From positions 186,001 through 250,000 of the forward strand of contig LATX02000234.1 in NCBI GenBank assembly GCA_001466705.2: a stretch of DNA of 64,000 nt. Direction: 5' to 3'. The notes beneath the pieces are model-generated. The model saw only the letters and a list, made by a program, of their open reading frames with translations. It did not search any database and had not been told where the DNA came from. Positions 10,525-20,687 of this stretch are shown piece after piece (the stretch's first letter is position 1; the number at the start of each line of letters is the position of its first letter). The position numbers were made by a program, and so were the translations under genes. The DNA is from Moniliophthora roreri (taxonomy: Eukaryota > Basidiomycota > Agaricomycetes > Agaricales > Marasmiaceae).

Positions 10525-12549
10525 ATGTCCAGCCAACAAGCTACTTCTTCTAACCTCCACGACCGACCCCTTCCCCCTCCTCCAATCCATACCGAAGACC
10601 CCGATCAAGTCCACTATACCGGCCCCTTCTGCCCATCTCCATTCGAGCTCCTCTACCTTGTCAACACCGGCGACCACGACGACGCTCTCAGGCTTGGAAC
10701 TGAAGCCTCCCCCGTCCACCGAATCACCGTCGATGGTCTGATTCGACTTCGAGAGCAGCGGGCTGCTCTAGACCGCATCATCCAAGAGACCAATACGTAC
10801 TCTGCAAATCTGGCGTATAACGCTACAGCGGGTGCTGCAGGCGGCCTCGTCTTGCAAGGACCAGTAACGGTACCGTGCCCGCCTGCATATTCTCATGATG
10901 ACGACGCACCGAATGTATTTAACGCTGCAGGTACCGTCCCCGAGGGTGTTTGCGATGCAGATCCAAACAGCCCAGAATTCTGGGTGGCGCACACAGCATA
11001 CGTCGAACGGATTCGACGAGCAACAGAACTGGCCTGCGTCCAGTATGACAGAATCCCCTCTGTCCCCACCCCAAGCTTTGGTCTATCTAGGCCATTTATT
11101 CGAACCAGACAGCCAACCGCCCTTCATCCCTCAGAACGACTCGCCTCCGCCTCTTCAAGTCCTACCTCCCTCATTTACCCCGAACCCCCAAGTCCCTCTA
11201 GTGCCGGCGCCTCCGACGACGGATCCATCGTCGTCGAACATATCCCTCCTTCCGAACCCAACAGTCCCCCTATGTATGCCGCCTCCATCGGCATCAGAAC
11301 CCCGACCCCTAGCGATTCAGGTGCCGAGGCCGTCGAATCCGATATGGAGAGCATCCACTCCCCTCAGATTCAGGGATGCGACAATTGCGACCCCCCCGCC
11401 ACGGTACCGTTCCGTGCTGACGGAACCTTCAACCCCTTCTTCCAACCCCTCCGGATTACTTTTACCACCGACCGAGATACCCCAGCCCCGATCGCTCGTG
11501 ANGGCGGCCTCGTCTTGCAAGGACCAGTAACGGTACCGTGCCCGCCTGCATATTCTCATGATGACGACGCACCGAATGTATTTAACGCTGCAGGTACCGT
11601 CCCCGAGGGTGTTTGCGATGCAGATCCAAACAGCCCAGAATTCTGGGTGGCGCACACAGCATACGTCGAACGGATTCGACGAGCAACAGAACTGGCCTGC
11701 GTCCAGTATGACAGAATCCCCTCTGTCCCCACCCCAAGCTTTGGTCTATCTAGGCCATTTATTCGAACCAGACAGCCAACCGCCCTTCATCCCTCAGAAC
11801 GACTCGCCTCCGCCTCTTCAAGTCCTACCTCCCTCATTTACCCCGAACCCCCAAGTCCCTCTAGTGCCGGCGCCTCCGACGACGGATCCATCGTCGTCGA
11901 ACATATCCCTCCTTCCGAACCCAACAGTCCCCCTATGTATGCCGCCTCCATCGGCATCAGAACCCCGACCCCTAGCGATTCAGGTGCCGAGGCCGTCGAA
12001 TCCGATATGGAGAGCATCCACTCCCCTCAGATTCAGGGATGCGACAATTGCGACCCCCCCGCCACGGTACCGTTCCGTGCTGACGGAACCTTCAACCCCT
12101 TCTTCCAACCCCTCCGGATTACTTTTACCACCGACCGAGATACCCCAGCCCCGATCGCTCGTGAACCGTCGGCCGACACCGATTCCTCCCCGAACACTGA
12201 TCCGGGACCCGACAACTCGGTCAGTGTGGGACAACGACGACCTCGTAGAAGCGTCGTCGAGCGAGCCATCCTCATCTCCAACCAACAGCGACGACATGAC
12301 CGACGAAGTGTTCGAGTACCTCTCTGCCCTGTGTGCAGAGTGGTGTACCACCGCGGCCGAGACTGCCAGAGCTACAGTTGTCAAGTATGCGGGACGGCTG
12401 CGCCTGGTCACCTCTCTCGAGATTGTCGTCTCAAACGACGGTCGCGAAGAATTGCTCGGAACCACCCTCCCCAGCGCTCGTCATCTCCTGGAGATGATAT
12501 CTATGGGGGTGACCCCGACACCGAGCTCTACGGAGATGGAGAGCAGTAG
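10525..12549 (+). CDS. Gypsy1 ORF3: post-pol protein with tandem zinc knuckles
   Basis: ATG 22 nt after the pol stop. The 674-codon frame contains an N at 11502 with identical 662-bp segments at 10840-11501 and 11503-12164. Removing one copy (663 nt, frame-neutral) leaves about 453 residues, close to the 433 of Gypsy2 ORF3. The N-terminus has a conserved PF.PS.FELLYL.N motif. The middle is Pro/Ser-rich and acidic. The C-terminus has two CCHC knuckles: CPVC-X4-H-X4-C and CQVC-X6-H-X4-C (about 12334-12414), followed by an Arg-rich tail ending YGDGEQ. This suggests a nucleic-acid-binding accessory protein; the function is unknown. It is overlapped by ORF4. Confidence 0.8.
   Translation: MSSQQATSSNLHDRPLPPPPIHTEDPDQVHYTGPFCPSPFELLYLVNTGDHDDALRLGTEASPVHRITVDGLIRLREQRAALDRIIQETNTYSANLAYNATAGAAGGLVLQGPVTVPCPPAYSHDDDAPNVFNAAGTVPEGVCDADPNSPEFWVAHTAYVERIRRATELACVQYDRIPSVPTPSFGLSRPFIRTRQPTALHPSERLASASSSPTSLIYPEPPSPSSAGASDDGSIVVEHIPPSEPNSPPMYAASIGIRTPTPSDSGAEAVESDMESIHSPQIQGCDNCDPPATVPFRADGTFNPFFQPLRITFTTDRDTPAPIARXGGLVLQGPVTVPCPPAYSHDDDAPNVFNAAGTVPEGVCDADPNSPEFWVAHTAYVERIRRATELACVQYDRIPSVPTPSFGLSRPFIRTRQPTALHPSERLASASSSPTSLIYPEPPSPSSAGASDDGSIVVEHIPPSEPNSPPMYAASIGIRTPTPSDSGAEAVESDMESIHSPQIQGCDNCDPPATVPFRADGTFNPFFQPLRITFTTDRDTPAPIAREPSADTDSSPNTDPGPDNSVSVGQRRPRRSVVERAILISNQQRRHDRRSVRVPLCPVCRVVYHRGRDCQSYSCQVCGTAAPGHLSRDCRLKRRSRRIARNHPPQRSSSPGDDIYGGDPDTELYGDGEQ
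10840..12164. repeat. Unmerged contig overlap (662 bp twice) around N 11502
   Basis: 10840-11501 and 11503-12164 appear identical and are separated only by the N. The duplication keeps the ORF3 frame by chance (663 nt). It is almost certainly an assembly product, because the homologous ORF3 in Gypsy2 has no such repeat. Confidence 0.9.
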
Positions 12550-12676
12550 TGAGACGACGGTCGCAACAGAAAATGCCGAGGAAAATTATGAGTGGGTATA
12601 CTCTGGACGACAGGAATCGTTCAGAGAGGTAACGTTATCGGATGGGACAGTGGCGAGATTGGAATTTCGCCCCTAG
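11558..12676 (+). CDS. Gypsy1 ORF4: +1-frame ORF overlapping ORF3
   Basis: 372 codons from an ATGATG, in the +1 frame of ORF3 and extending 127 nt past the ORF3 stop. In the duplicated left segment the equivalent ATG is at 10895. The N-terminal two thirds is Pro/Ser-rich. The C-terminal part has SVWDNDD, then DEVFEYLSALC..W, SLEIV, REELLGTTLP and HLLEMI, which align with the same-frame ORF4 of Gypsy2. Downstream of the zinc knuckles this frame looks more conserved between the elements than ORF3 does, arguing for a real protein. The start codon and mode of translation are unknown, and no domain is recognised. Confidence 0.6.
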   Translation: MMTTHRMYLTLQVPSPRVFAMQIQTAQNSGWRTQHTSNGFDEQQNWPASSMTESPLSPPQALVYLGHLFEPDSQPPFIPQNDSPPPLQVLPPSFTPNPQVPLVPAPPTTDPSSSNISLLPNPTVPLCMPPPSASEPRPLAIQVPRPSNPIWRASTPLRFRDATIATPPPRYRSVLTEPSTPSSNPSGLLLPPTEIPQPRSLVNRRPTPIPPRTLIRDPTTRSVWDNDDLVEASSSEPSSSPTNSDDMTDEVFEYLSALCAEWCTTAAETARATVVKYAGRLRLVTSLEIVVSNDGREELLGTTLPSARHLLEMISMGVTPTPSSTEMESSSETTVATENAEENYEWVYSGRQESFREVTLSDGTVARLEFRP

Positions 12677-12682
12677 TGCGGN

Positions 12683-12713
12683 TTTGACGTTGCTGCATAC
12701 AAGTAACGTAACA
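12683..12713 (+). repeat. Gypsy1 3' LTR, last 31 bp after an assembly gap
   Basis: TTTGACGTTGCTGC.TACAAG...GTAACA equals the end of the 5' LTR (5585-5615) and is followed by the target duplication CCTCC at 12714-12718. The N at 12682 hides the remaining approximately 370 bp of LTR. Confidence 0.92.
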
Positions 12714-12718
12714 CCTCC

Positions 12719-14081
12719 TCTGAAGTCAATATATGGATCAGAGTCAAAGCAGGCAATCTCTTAATAAAGAATTCACCAGCGGCTAAACAATATGCAATAA
12801 CCTAACTAGGTATAAAGTCATCTTGGAATGATGGAACTCATTTCTGAAGGACATCCACTACTTACAGACAGATACCATGATACATATGAAGAATATCTAA
12901 ATGCATAAGAAGTCCTAAATAAGACTGAGCGTGCACTGTCAAAGGAGATAGGAACAGTAACAGTGTGTTCTGACCTTGGAAACTTTGGCATCTAGGCCTC
13001 TACTGATGTGAGGATACTGGAATGGGAAATGCTGTAAAGAGATGGGACAGATACAGCCATCTGCTTGTAGATACCCGACTTAGAAAAAGAGAAAATACAA
13101 ATTATAGAGCCCAGAATGCCTGGAAACATAGATACCTGCGTGGATATGGTCGGATACCCTAGTGGCCAGACTCCATGACATCCGAATATTCCCTCTTTTA
13201 GTATCTCCATCACTCATTTATCATTTCCTGAATTATTGGACATTATTTATATTTTTCTGTAGATATATTCCTTGGACTGTATATAAGGATAGCTAGATAT
13301 TCGTACATGCTCAAGTAACTCTGCCCCCTCTGATTGTGAATACATGAAGAGTTTGTTTGGTGTATAAATCTGTGTGCCATTCCAGTTTTGCTTCCTCACT
13401 TCAGGCCCTGGAGATTGGTCCTGAGTGACTCCAGAGAGATAGACATCTGATAATGAACTTGCATTGTAAGAGATAAGAGTAACATCTTGAGTCTGTTGTC
13501 ACGCTTTTCTAAGAGAAACTTTACACCAAGAAGGAGCCTTGGGCACTTGGAGTGTGGCCTGTGTGTGTATCAGGTTGTGACACACTTAGAGTCTTAGCAA
13601 GGGGTGTGCCTGTGCTGAACTCTTTGTAGAAATTGGTCTAGGACCTTTTCCAGTACACTGTGTGCTGTAGTTATCTTGAAGAAGTCTTGAACTCCATAGG
13701 GTCAGACTATATCGGCTATCAAGTCTTTGTATGGGACTGTAGCTCTTGTGTTTTGTGCTTTGTGCACCATGTTCTTGTGGTGTGTTTGTGTGTTTGGATA
13801 TAAACTCTTTTTAAAAACCCATATATACTCCTCTGGAGGTGAACACTTTGGAGTAGATTGCTTCCATAAGAGAGAGAATCAACCTAGCTAAGGGTTTTGT
13901 TGGCATTCTAAGTGTGGTAACTCTGATCACGTTGATCCACACTTGCACAACAAACTGAGTTAGACTTTTTGGAGGTTATCTTTTGGGTAGCTTTCCACTA
14001 GTCTTATTCTTAGACAAATTAATGGTGGATGGAATTGTCAGACAAGTGGATTACAGTAGGATGGACTTATATGATAGTCAA
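12719..14081. other. Non-coding spacer
   Basis: No gene or domain recognised. The open frame at 13213-12992 (minus) has no motif. TATATAAG-like words occur near 13278 and 13800, but no LTR ends could be paired. Confidence 0.4.
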
Positions 14082-14737
14082 TGAAGATGCTCAAAAACCT
14101 ATGCCTCTACTATGAAAACATGAGGCCTGTGGTGCCAAAATACCTCTGAAAAAGGTATATATAAGTTCTTGATTCTCAGTTTTGTTTGTGAGTTGGTTTG
14201 GCGTGGTTCACTGTTACTGCAATGTCAAGAATAATTTCTCAATGTCTCACTCGGTAGTTCAGAGATGAATGCCTTCAAAACAACTTCTCAGATCGAGATC
14301 GGTGTTCGTTTTGTATAATATTTATGGGTTTATAGTTTTATTAATCACTTCAAAGCAAATACTGGTATTAATGTTCGACCAGAAACTGCCCAAAGAACAA
14401 ACTTCTTCTAAGCGAGAACAAAGGTACCTCTTGTACCTGAATATAGCCCTCTTAGCTATGTTCTGCAACGATTCTCAAGAGGACAAATCTTCTAGACACT
14501 GCTAGCCTGAAACCCTCTCTGATTCACGTCGAAACACCAGACTATACTGATGCATGTCAGCTACCCTCTTGGTAAACTGATACAATATTCTTCTTATCAG
14601 AAAACATGCCTCTTGTATTAAAAACTAAGCTCTTCCTAGCTTTTATTTATATCTCTGGTTTGGGTTACAATCTCAGGTCTCAACTAGCCTGTGTCTCTTG
14701 CACAACTAAATAAGCTAGGGCCTGAAGTGGTTGAAAA
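14082..14737 (+). mobile_element. Left 656 bp of the TG...CA 1.66-kb LTR-like element
   Basis: Starts TGAAGATGCTCAAAAACC like the complete copy at 15324 and runs, with scattered differences, until N 14738. TATATATAAG lies about 75 bp in, consistent with an LTR promoter. The contig ends inside the repeat, so the right end and target duplication are not visible. Confidence 0.8.
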
Positions 14738-14738
14738 N

Positions 14739-15323
14739 TCCAGGAATGATAGGTCTTCTTGAACATCATGATTATCATTCTCAACCCAGTGTCCCCCATC
14801 CTTCAACCATACAACGTCTCTTACCCTCAAGACCTTGTCTGAGTCCCACAGCTTTGCGAGGTAAACACCATGTCCATCGTAGCCCAACATGACAACCTTC
14901 TCACCTCGAGGGTCCAATTTCCCTCTGCCAGTTTCCTTGGGAATGTGTGTGAATCCGATGCTGCCAAAGGGCACCAGGTACTGTGCTGTCTGTCATTGGC
15001 TGGTCCATGCCTCCTCAGGAACTTTTGATGGAGTTTGAGCCGATGGGAACAGGTTTATTGTGTGAGTTGCTGTGGCCATTGCATGAGCCCACCACTTGGC
15101 TGACAGTTGAGAATCTAGCAGCATGGACTGAACAGACTGAAGCACCACACCGATGGTGCGTTCTCCTGCACCATTAGATGCCGAAGAGTAGGGGATAGTG
15201 AACTCATGGGTTATACCATGTTTCTGGAACCAGGATTTTGCGAGGTCGGAATGGAGCTCGGGTGTGTTATCACTCCTAATTCTCTTGAGTTTGTTCCCTG
15301 TCTGTGTCTCTGACTGGATCTGC
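14739..15323 (-). pseudogene. Copia1 integrase, C-terminal part
   Basis: Reads (minus) from 15323: RSDNTPELHSDLAKSW and YSSASNGAGERT carry the second Asp and the Glu of the integrase D,D,E triad, followed by the FGSIGFTHIPKE...MLGYDGHG region typical of Copia integrase tails. There is one internal TGA (after EEAWTSQ), probably CGA to TGA. It is continuous with the ORF ending at 16983 once the inserted 15324-16982 element is taken out: the host codons meet across CTGC. It is truncated by N 14738. Confidence 0.85.
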
Positions 15324-16982
15324 TGAAGATGCTCAAAAACCTATGCCTCTACTATGAAAACACGAGGCCTGTGGTGCCAAAATACCCCTGAAAAAGGTAT
15401 ATATAAGTTCTTGATTCTCAGTTTTGTTTGTGAGTTGGTTTGGTGTGGTTCACTGTTACTGCAACGTCAAGAATAATTTCTCAATGTCTCACTCGGTAGT
15501 TCAGAGATGAATGCCTTCAAAACAACTTCTCAGATTGAGATTGGTGTTCTTTTTGTATAATATTTATTGGTTATGTGGGTTTATTATCACTTCGAAAGAA
15601 AATACTGGTATAGATTTTCGACCAGAAGCTGCCCAAAGAATAAACTTCTTCTAAGCAAGAATAAAGGTACCTCTTGTACCTGAATATAGCCCTCTTAGCT
15701 ATGTTCTGCAATGATTCTCAAGAGGACAAATCTTCTAGACACTGCTAGCCTGAAACCCTCTCTGATTCACATTGAAACACCAGACTATACTGATGCATGT
15801 CAGTTACCCTCTTGGTAAACTGATACAATATTCTTCTTATCAGAAAACATGCCTCTTGCGCTAAAAACTAAGCTCTTCCTAGCTTTTATTTATATCTCTG
15901 GTTTGGGTTACAATCTCAGGTCTCAACTAGCCTGTGCCTCTTGCACAACTAAATAAGCTAGAGCCCAAAGTGGTTGAAAAATACTGATTGCCGGTAGCTC
16001 TTCTACCTGAGCAACAACGTCATACACTCTGGTAATCGGTGGGCAGTATCTCTCCTGCTTTCCACCTACAAAACACGTCCCCTTTTATACCCTACAACAT
16101 AAATAATCTAATATATCTGTCACACATACAAATAAAACTGAGTTGGGTGCTAAATATTATATAAACTGAGCTGTGTTTGGTAATTTCTCTGTCACAGTGT
16201 CCAATTGTAGTCAAGCTTCGTAGCCATAATCTCTTTTATTCTTTTTCCATGACGATTGTGCAGTCTCCTGACACTAATTGTTTGCAATTTCTTCAATCAA
16301 ACAGCTCTCCTTCCGACTCCATTTGAAAATATTATACTTCCATGCCACTCCGCATGGTTCCTTCCTTCTCCGTCTATTGTCATCTGCTCTGTGGACGCAT
16401 AATATGCTTCCATATCTCCTCTAAAGTGTATGCATAAGCTCAGCCATGCTATCTTCTCGTCATACAGCTTTGTCTTCCACTTTCTGTGATACAGGCACTT
16501 TTTCAGTAACCAATCATCTATTTCATTCCCCTAATTTGATTATTGGTATCTCAAGTATCCTTATCATTCTCTGTTTCATATCCATTTCTCAGTAATATTC
16601 TAGTTGGTGTATCATCGAAGGCTTTTATTCTTCCTTCAAGTCGGGTATGGATTGAAAATATTGTTAAAAGTTAAAATATTCCCTTTGGTACGCTTTCGAT
16701 AGAGAGGTGTGATGTGGTGTGTTTCCCTACAGGTTTTGGGATGCTCCTCTGTGTTCAGATTCGCTGTTTATTTTCATACTAGCAGTGGCCGGGTACCCTT
16801 GTATGGCCTACCGTCAACCATTACTCTGCCAATATTTTGTACCCTTCTCTACTACTCACTTTGACTAGCTGCTCAGAGCTCACACTAGTCCTCAATTCCC
16901 TTGTATATGTCATTTTCAACCATAAAAGTGCAAAATATTCTCTATTTGCGTGCGAAATAAAAGGCAAAAGTTATGCATATCA
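15324..16982 (+). mobile_element. Complete 1.66-kb TG...CA element (probable solo LTR) inside Copia1
   Basis: Begins TGAAGATGCTC and ends TTATGCATATCA. Flanked by a 4-bp target duplication CTGC (15320-15323 and 16983-16986), and its removal restores the Copia1 integrase reading frame. It contains no ORF of note and has a TATATATAAG box about 75 bp from the left end. TG...CA ends with a short TSD suggest a long solo LTR, but no internal retroelement flanked by two such LTRs is seen here. Related copies are at 14082, 34579-36609 and 37172-38482. Confidence 0.8.
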
Positions 16983-18800
16983 CTGCAGTGGCTCTAGTTT
17001 GTCAAGGACGGTTGCAGCTTGCCTATTTTTCAAGGCCTTGAAGAACTTCCTGCCAGTGAATTCGTCTACACCAAAAAGTCCATACAGGTTCCCCCCGACA
17101 GAAATCACTCTCAACGGCCCCCACAGGTCTATGAACCACTGGAAGTTGGACTCTGTTACCATATCTGGTCTCTCAGGCCTCAGCTGCTTGTTCGTATTCC
17201 CTTCCTTGCAATCCTGGCACATAGGGAGTCTCTCTCTCAACCCCGGCTCGATTTCTGGCATGCCGTCCAGGACTTTCACTCCAAGCTCCAGTCGCTCAGG
17301 CATAATGTGGGCTGCAGCCCAGTGAAGGTACTGAGGGTCATTTGGCAATGTGTGAGCAGCCATCGCGCTGTGGACAGCTGTTGCCGGCACTCCGGTAACG
17401 ACATATAGCCCTTCCTCTAATGCAGCTTCTAGCATCTCGTCGCCACTCAGGGCTTGGAAGATCATCTTCCTTCCCCCTATGACCATTCTATACCCTAGGA
17501 CATCAAGTATGCCAAGCAAGAGCAGGTTCGAGGCAATATCTGGTGCATGAAAGACGTTCCAGAGTGTAATGGTTCGTTTGACCCCCTGGTACATCACTTT
17601 TATTTGAATTTCGCCGACCCCCTCGATGATAAATTGCGTCCCCCGCTTTGATGAGGACCCTGCAGTCCCTGAATGTTTGGAATAGGAACGGAATGTGGAT
17701 TTGTCATAGAAGAAGTGAGCTAAGGCTCCAGAATCAGCAAGGATATGGCTACCGTCCTTGGGATTGGACTTGGTGACGGTCAAGGCTTCGACTATCCTTG
17801 CTGTCATTGTATAGTGGTTGGCTGCATTGGCTGATGGGGGTGCCACCTGTTTCTTGCCTTTCCACCAATCAGGGTACTGACTCTGTTTGCCACCTCCCTC
17901 CTTGAAACAGTCATCAATTATGTGCCCGACCTTTCCACATTTGGTATTTGAGCATTTCAAATCGGAGTTGCGCAGTCTCTTGCACTGTTTGCTAGTGGAA
18001 GTAGATGCAGATGTGGCATGGGCAGTAAGAGCTGCATTAGCCTCTTCGAGCTCTTTGATTCGTGTGTGGAGGGCACTGACTTTTGAGGGATGCTGATTAG
18101 GCTTGTCTTTCATAATGAGGCGGTAATGTTCCTGGAGCCTGGCAGCCGTGACACGAAGGTTGTTCTCAGATAGGAGGGAACTTGTCGCTGGGATCCATTT
18201 GAGGGTGGCTGGGAAGGAATCAACAAATACCATGATCGAGAGTCCATTGGTGACTATAACCTCTGCATCTTCAGCTTCCTTCCTCGCTGACTTCCACTTC
18301 TTGTAGTACCCATTTTCCCCAGTGACTGGCCCCCCAAAGTCTTTGTATCGTAGACCCCACCACTTCTCCTCTTTCGATTTGCAGGTCAGGCGGCTGATGG
18401 TGTGGTATTCGGTGTTGATCCACAACCATAATTCGGCTGATGTCTTCCCGCCACTTGAGAAACCCATTGAACTAGGATTTTTGATATTGTCCCACAGTGT
18501 ATTGAAGGCAACCGCTTCCCATTGCTCATACTCGAGGTGATTGGGGCGTCGGTCGTTGATCGGAGTGGATACGAGGGGAGGAGAGGTCGTTGTTATGTTG
18601 CCATCCTCGTCTTTGACAGTAATCATGATGGGAGGAATAGGGATAGTGATTTCCCCTTGCCAGTATAGATGCAGGCCTTTTGGCCTAGCATGTCGGAGTA
18701 TGTTCTCCTTCCAGGAGACGTAATTCTCGCCATTGAATTTTTCTTCGTCCAGCAGTTGTGTAATGTTCAAGTAGTTGCTCGGGGTGTTAACAGATGCCAT
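16983..18800 (-). CDS. Copia1 Gag-protease-integrase, interrupted at its 3' end
   Basis: ATG at 18800, 605 residues open to the insertion point. Order: Copia Gag (N-terminal EEKFNGENYVSWKENIL), a zinc knuckle CSNTKCGKVGHIIDDC (C-X4-C-X4-H-X4-C, as common in fungal Copia), aspartic protease ILADSGALAHFF with intact DSG, GAG-pre-integrase with LHWAAAH and CQDC, then the integrase start IDLWGP...GVDEFTGR. The ORF is cut where the 1.66-kb element entered; the continuation is at 15323-14739. Apart from that insertion this part looks intact. Confidence 0.92.
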
Positions 18801-18880
18801 AATGGAGCGGATATAGATTCGGGTGAGCTAATGTTCAAGTTCCTTGTGTAGACCATATTCTGATGCAGTGATTTAGGCTA

Positions 18881-19091
18881 TAGGGCCATAACCTGTTGTA
18901 AATAGCAGAATAAGTACTCAGATGGTCTCACTAGATGTGTGAACGGCTGTATTGATGCCTCTACAGTACCTGTTGTAAATAGCAGAAGAAGTACTGTAGA
19001 GATTGGTTGTGAGTAAGAGAAATATACAAAAGAAATAATGTATCTTACCTCAGACGGTCTCACTAGATGTGTGAACGGCTGAGGTGTTACA
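18881..19091 (-). repeat. Copia1 5' LTR end and half-tRNA primer site
   Basis: On the minus strand an LTR-like end ...TTTACAACA (to 18894) is followed at once by GGTTATGGCCCTA (18893-18881). This resembles the copia primer site that pairs with the initiator-tRNA-Met anticodon-stem fragment. The LTR start is uncertain; TGTAACACC at 19091 is the best candidate. A 32-bp word (TGAACGGCTG side) is present twice inside, at 18918-18951 and 19050-19083. Confidence 0.55.
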
Positions 19092-19518
19092 ATGCGTACA
19101 TAGCTAATAAATACTAAACTGGGGAATTTGATTAATAGGTAAGATGAGTCGGACATATATCATATAGAACATGTATTGTAGTCGGGAAGCAGGAACAGGA
19201 AACAGAGTACAGAGTAGAAATGTATGATTGGGTGGCAATTCATGTATCACCTGCAATCTTCGACAAAAGGGTCAACAGGACACCAGTCAGTCAAAAGGAC
19301 CATCACGAGGTTATTCAGTTCATCAATGCAAGCAAATACCACTGTCAATAAGTCAATCAATATACATTGTGGAGGTGCAATCATGACCACTTTCGACAAG
19401 TTTATTCAATCCTGCAGAATTCGTCATAAAAGCAACATTCTGAAGCCTTGGAAGACTACTTTCCCTACTGTCGCCATCCGGAATGTTTTCTTTTGGAAGC
19501 TGGTTAAATATCACTTCA

Positions 19519-20041
19519 ATGGACATGATTCTAGCATTACTGCTGGGTTGTTTTGTTGTCTTTCTAGCAGCCCACATATTCCTTTCTCGGAGCTATTCTG
19601 ACATTGTGTCCATGCCGGGACCTGTGAGTTACAATTTTATCAATCATTGTGCATCTCTAATTCTAATTCCTTTTCATAGGGAGGCAGTCACTGGTTATGG
19701 GGCCACAAATGTGAAATCTTTCTCAATCCTGCAGGATCAAAGTTCTCAGAATGGTTTGAGAAGTATGGGCATGTTGTTCGCTACAAGGGCGCAATGGCTG
19801 TGAGTGTCCGACCACATGTTCCCACTTTCTGAGAGATTAATGCCCTCTTTGCAGCACCAAGACTTGGTACGCTTCACAGCATCAGATGTTGATTCCAGTG
19901 ACAAACCTTCCCGTAGCTGGTCGTGGCTGACCCTCACTTCATTCACCATATGCTCACAGATAATCCATACAATTATGGTACGCTGCTCCCATTTGTCGAT
20001 GCAGTTGGCACTCAAAAGGCCTCTGTCAGTCAAATCCCCTG
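19519..20041 (+). pseudogene. Cytochrome P450, N-terminal exons (gene A, split)
   Basis: ATG 19519 starts a membrane anchor (MDMILALLLGCFVVFLAA), then MPGP and the HWLWGH region of P450 N-termini. Exons fit as 19519-19623, 19680-19799, a 12-nt micro-exon 19855-19866, 19917-about 19977, and the first 12 nt of the next exon (20030-20041). Splicing gives ...YKGAMAHQDLLVVADPHF..., then NPYNY joined to VKSP, a normal P450 order. The exon is interrupted at 20042 by Gypsy2 and resumes at 33490 with VFHPLVECLLGRGLIWA. This is an endoplasmic-reticulum monooxygenase family; the gene is inactivated here. Confidence 0.88.
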
Positions 20042-20664
20042 TGTTACGTTACTTGCGCAGCAACAACAACAACTCAACAACCACTTATGACGTAGCGGCG
20101 CTAAATTGACAAAAGGGGCAAGTTTGAGTTTGAGTTCTTCAGCTCGCGCTAAAGTTCTCAAAGTTCGATCGAAGTGAGCAAGATGTCCAAAGAGTTAACT
20201 AGGTCAAGCTGAGGTAGCTTAGACCTTCAACCTATCTACTTATACAACGATTGTAGTGACTAGTTTGTATACAAACTGCTGGACCGACATCGTTTGTTTA
20301 GCAAATAGAATGTACCTTTGACGACATGATAAATAAGAGAATGACATCAGAAATGATGTCGAGGAAATGAAAATAGATATAATGATACAATAGCCGATGT
20401 CAGAGATGACGTCGGATCATAAATAGAAGGAGAAAGAAACAAATAGAATAATGATATCATACCGACGTCGCGAATGACGTAGTGATGACATCTTAAATAG
20501 AGAGGAAGGCATGAAGTCGGAAAAGGGAGTTGGGAAAGTGGATGTGTCCAGATGTCAATGAGAAGCATAGGTAAAAGAGAATATTAGCGCTCAAAGGTGC
20601 TAGAGTGTTAAAGCAAGGAATAGAAAGAAAGAAAAAGATAGTCCGTTCATGTCCAACTGTAACA
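20042..20664 (-). repeat. Gypsy2 3' LTR, 623 bp
   Basis: TGTTAC...GTAACA ends. Differences from the 5' LTR (32862-33484) are few and mostly C/T or G/A at CpG, for example GTTACGTTAC versus GTTACATTAC. This implies a relatively recent insertion. Confidence 0.93.
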
Positions 20665-20680
20665 TTACCCCCGTTTTACC
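20665..20680 (-). other. Polypurine tract of Gypsy2
   Basis: On the minus strand GGTAAAACGGGGGTAA directly precedes the 3' LTR, the expected place and type for plus-strand priming, although it includes two T residues. Confidence 0.6.
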
Positions 20681-20687
20681 TTCGAAC

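Larger units (their letters stand above)
5216..12713 (+). mobile_element. Gypsy1, Ty3/gypsy chromovirus with extra post-pol ORFs
   Basis: Order: 5' LTR (5216-5615), self-complementary primer site (about 5617-5629), gag, pol (PR-RT-RNaseH-IN-chromodomain), ORF3, overlapping ORF4, then the last 31 bp of a 3' LTR. The insertion is bounded by CCTCC at 5211-5215 and 12714-12718, so left and right ends belong to the same insertion although an N at 12682 removes nearly all of the 3' LTR. A second N at 11502 sits inside ORF3 with 662 bp repeated on both sides, which lengthens the element artificially. The copy is decayed: gag has lost its ATG and pol has one in-frame stop. Confidence 0.95.

Noticed and set aside
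10840..12164. Internal tandem duplication in ORF3 as a real protein repeat
   Set aside because: The two 662-bp blocks look identical and are separated by an N, and the Gypsy2 homolog has no repeat. It is an assembly overlap.
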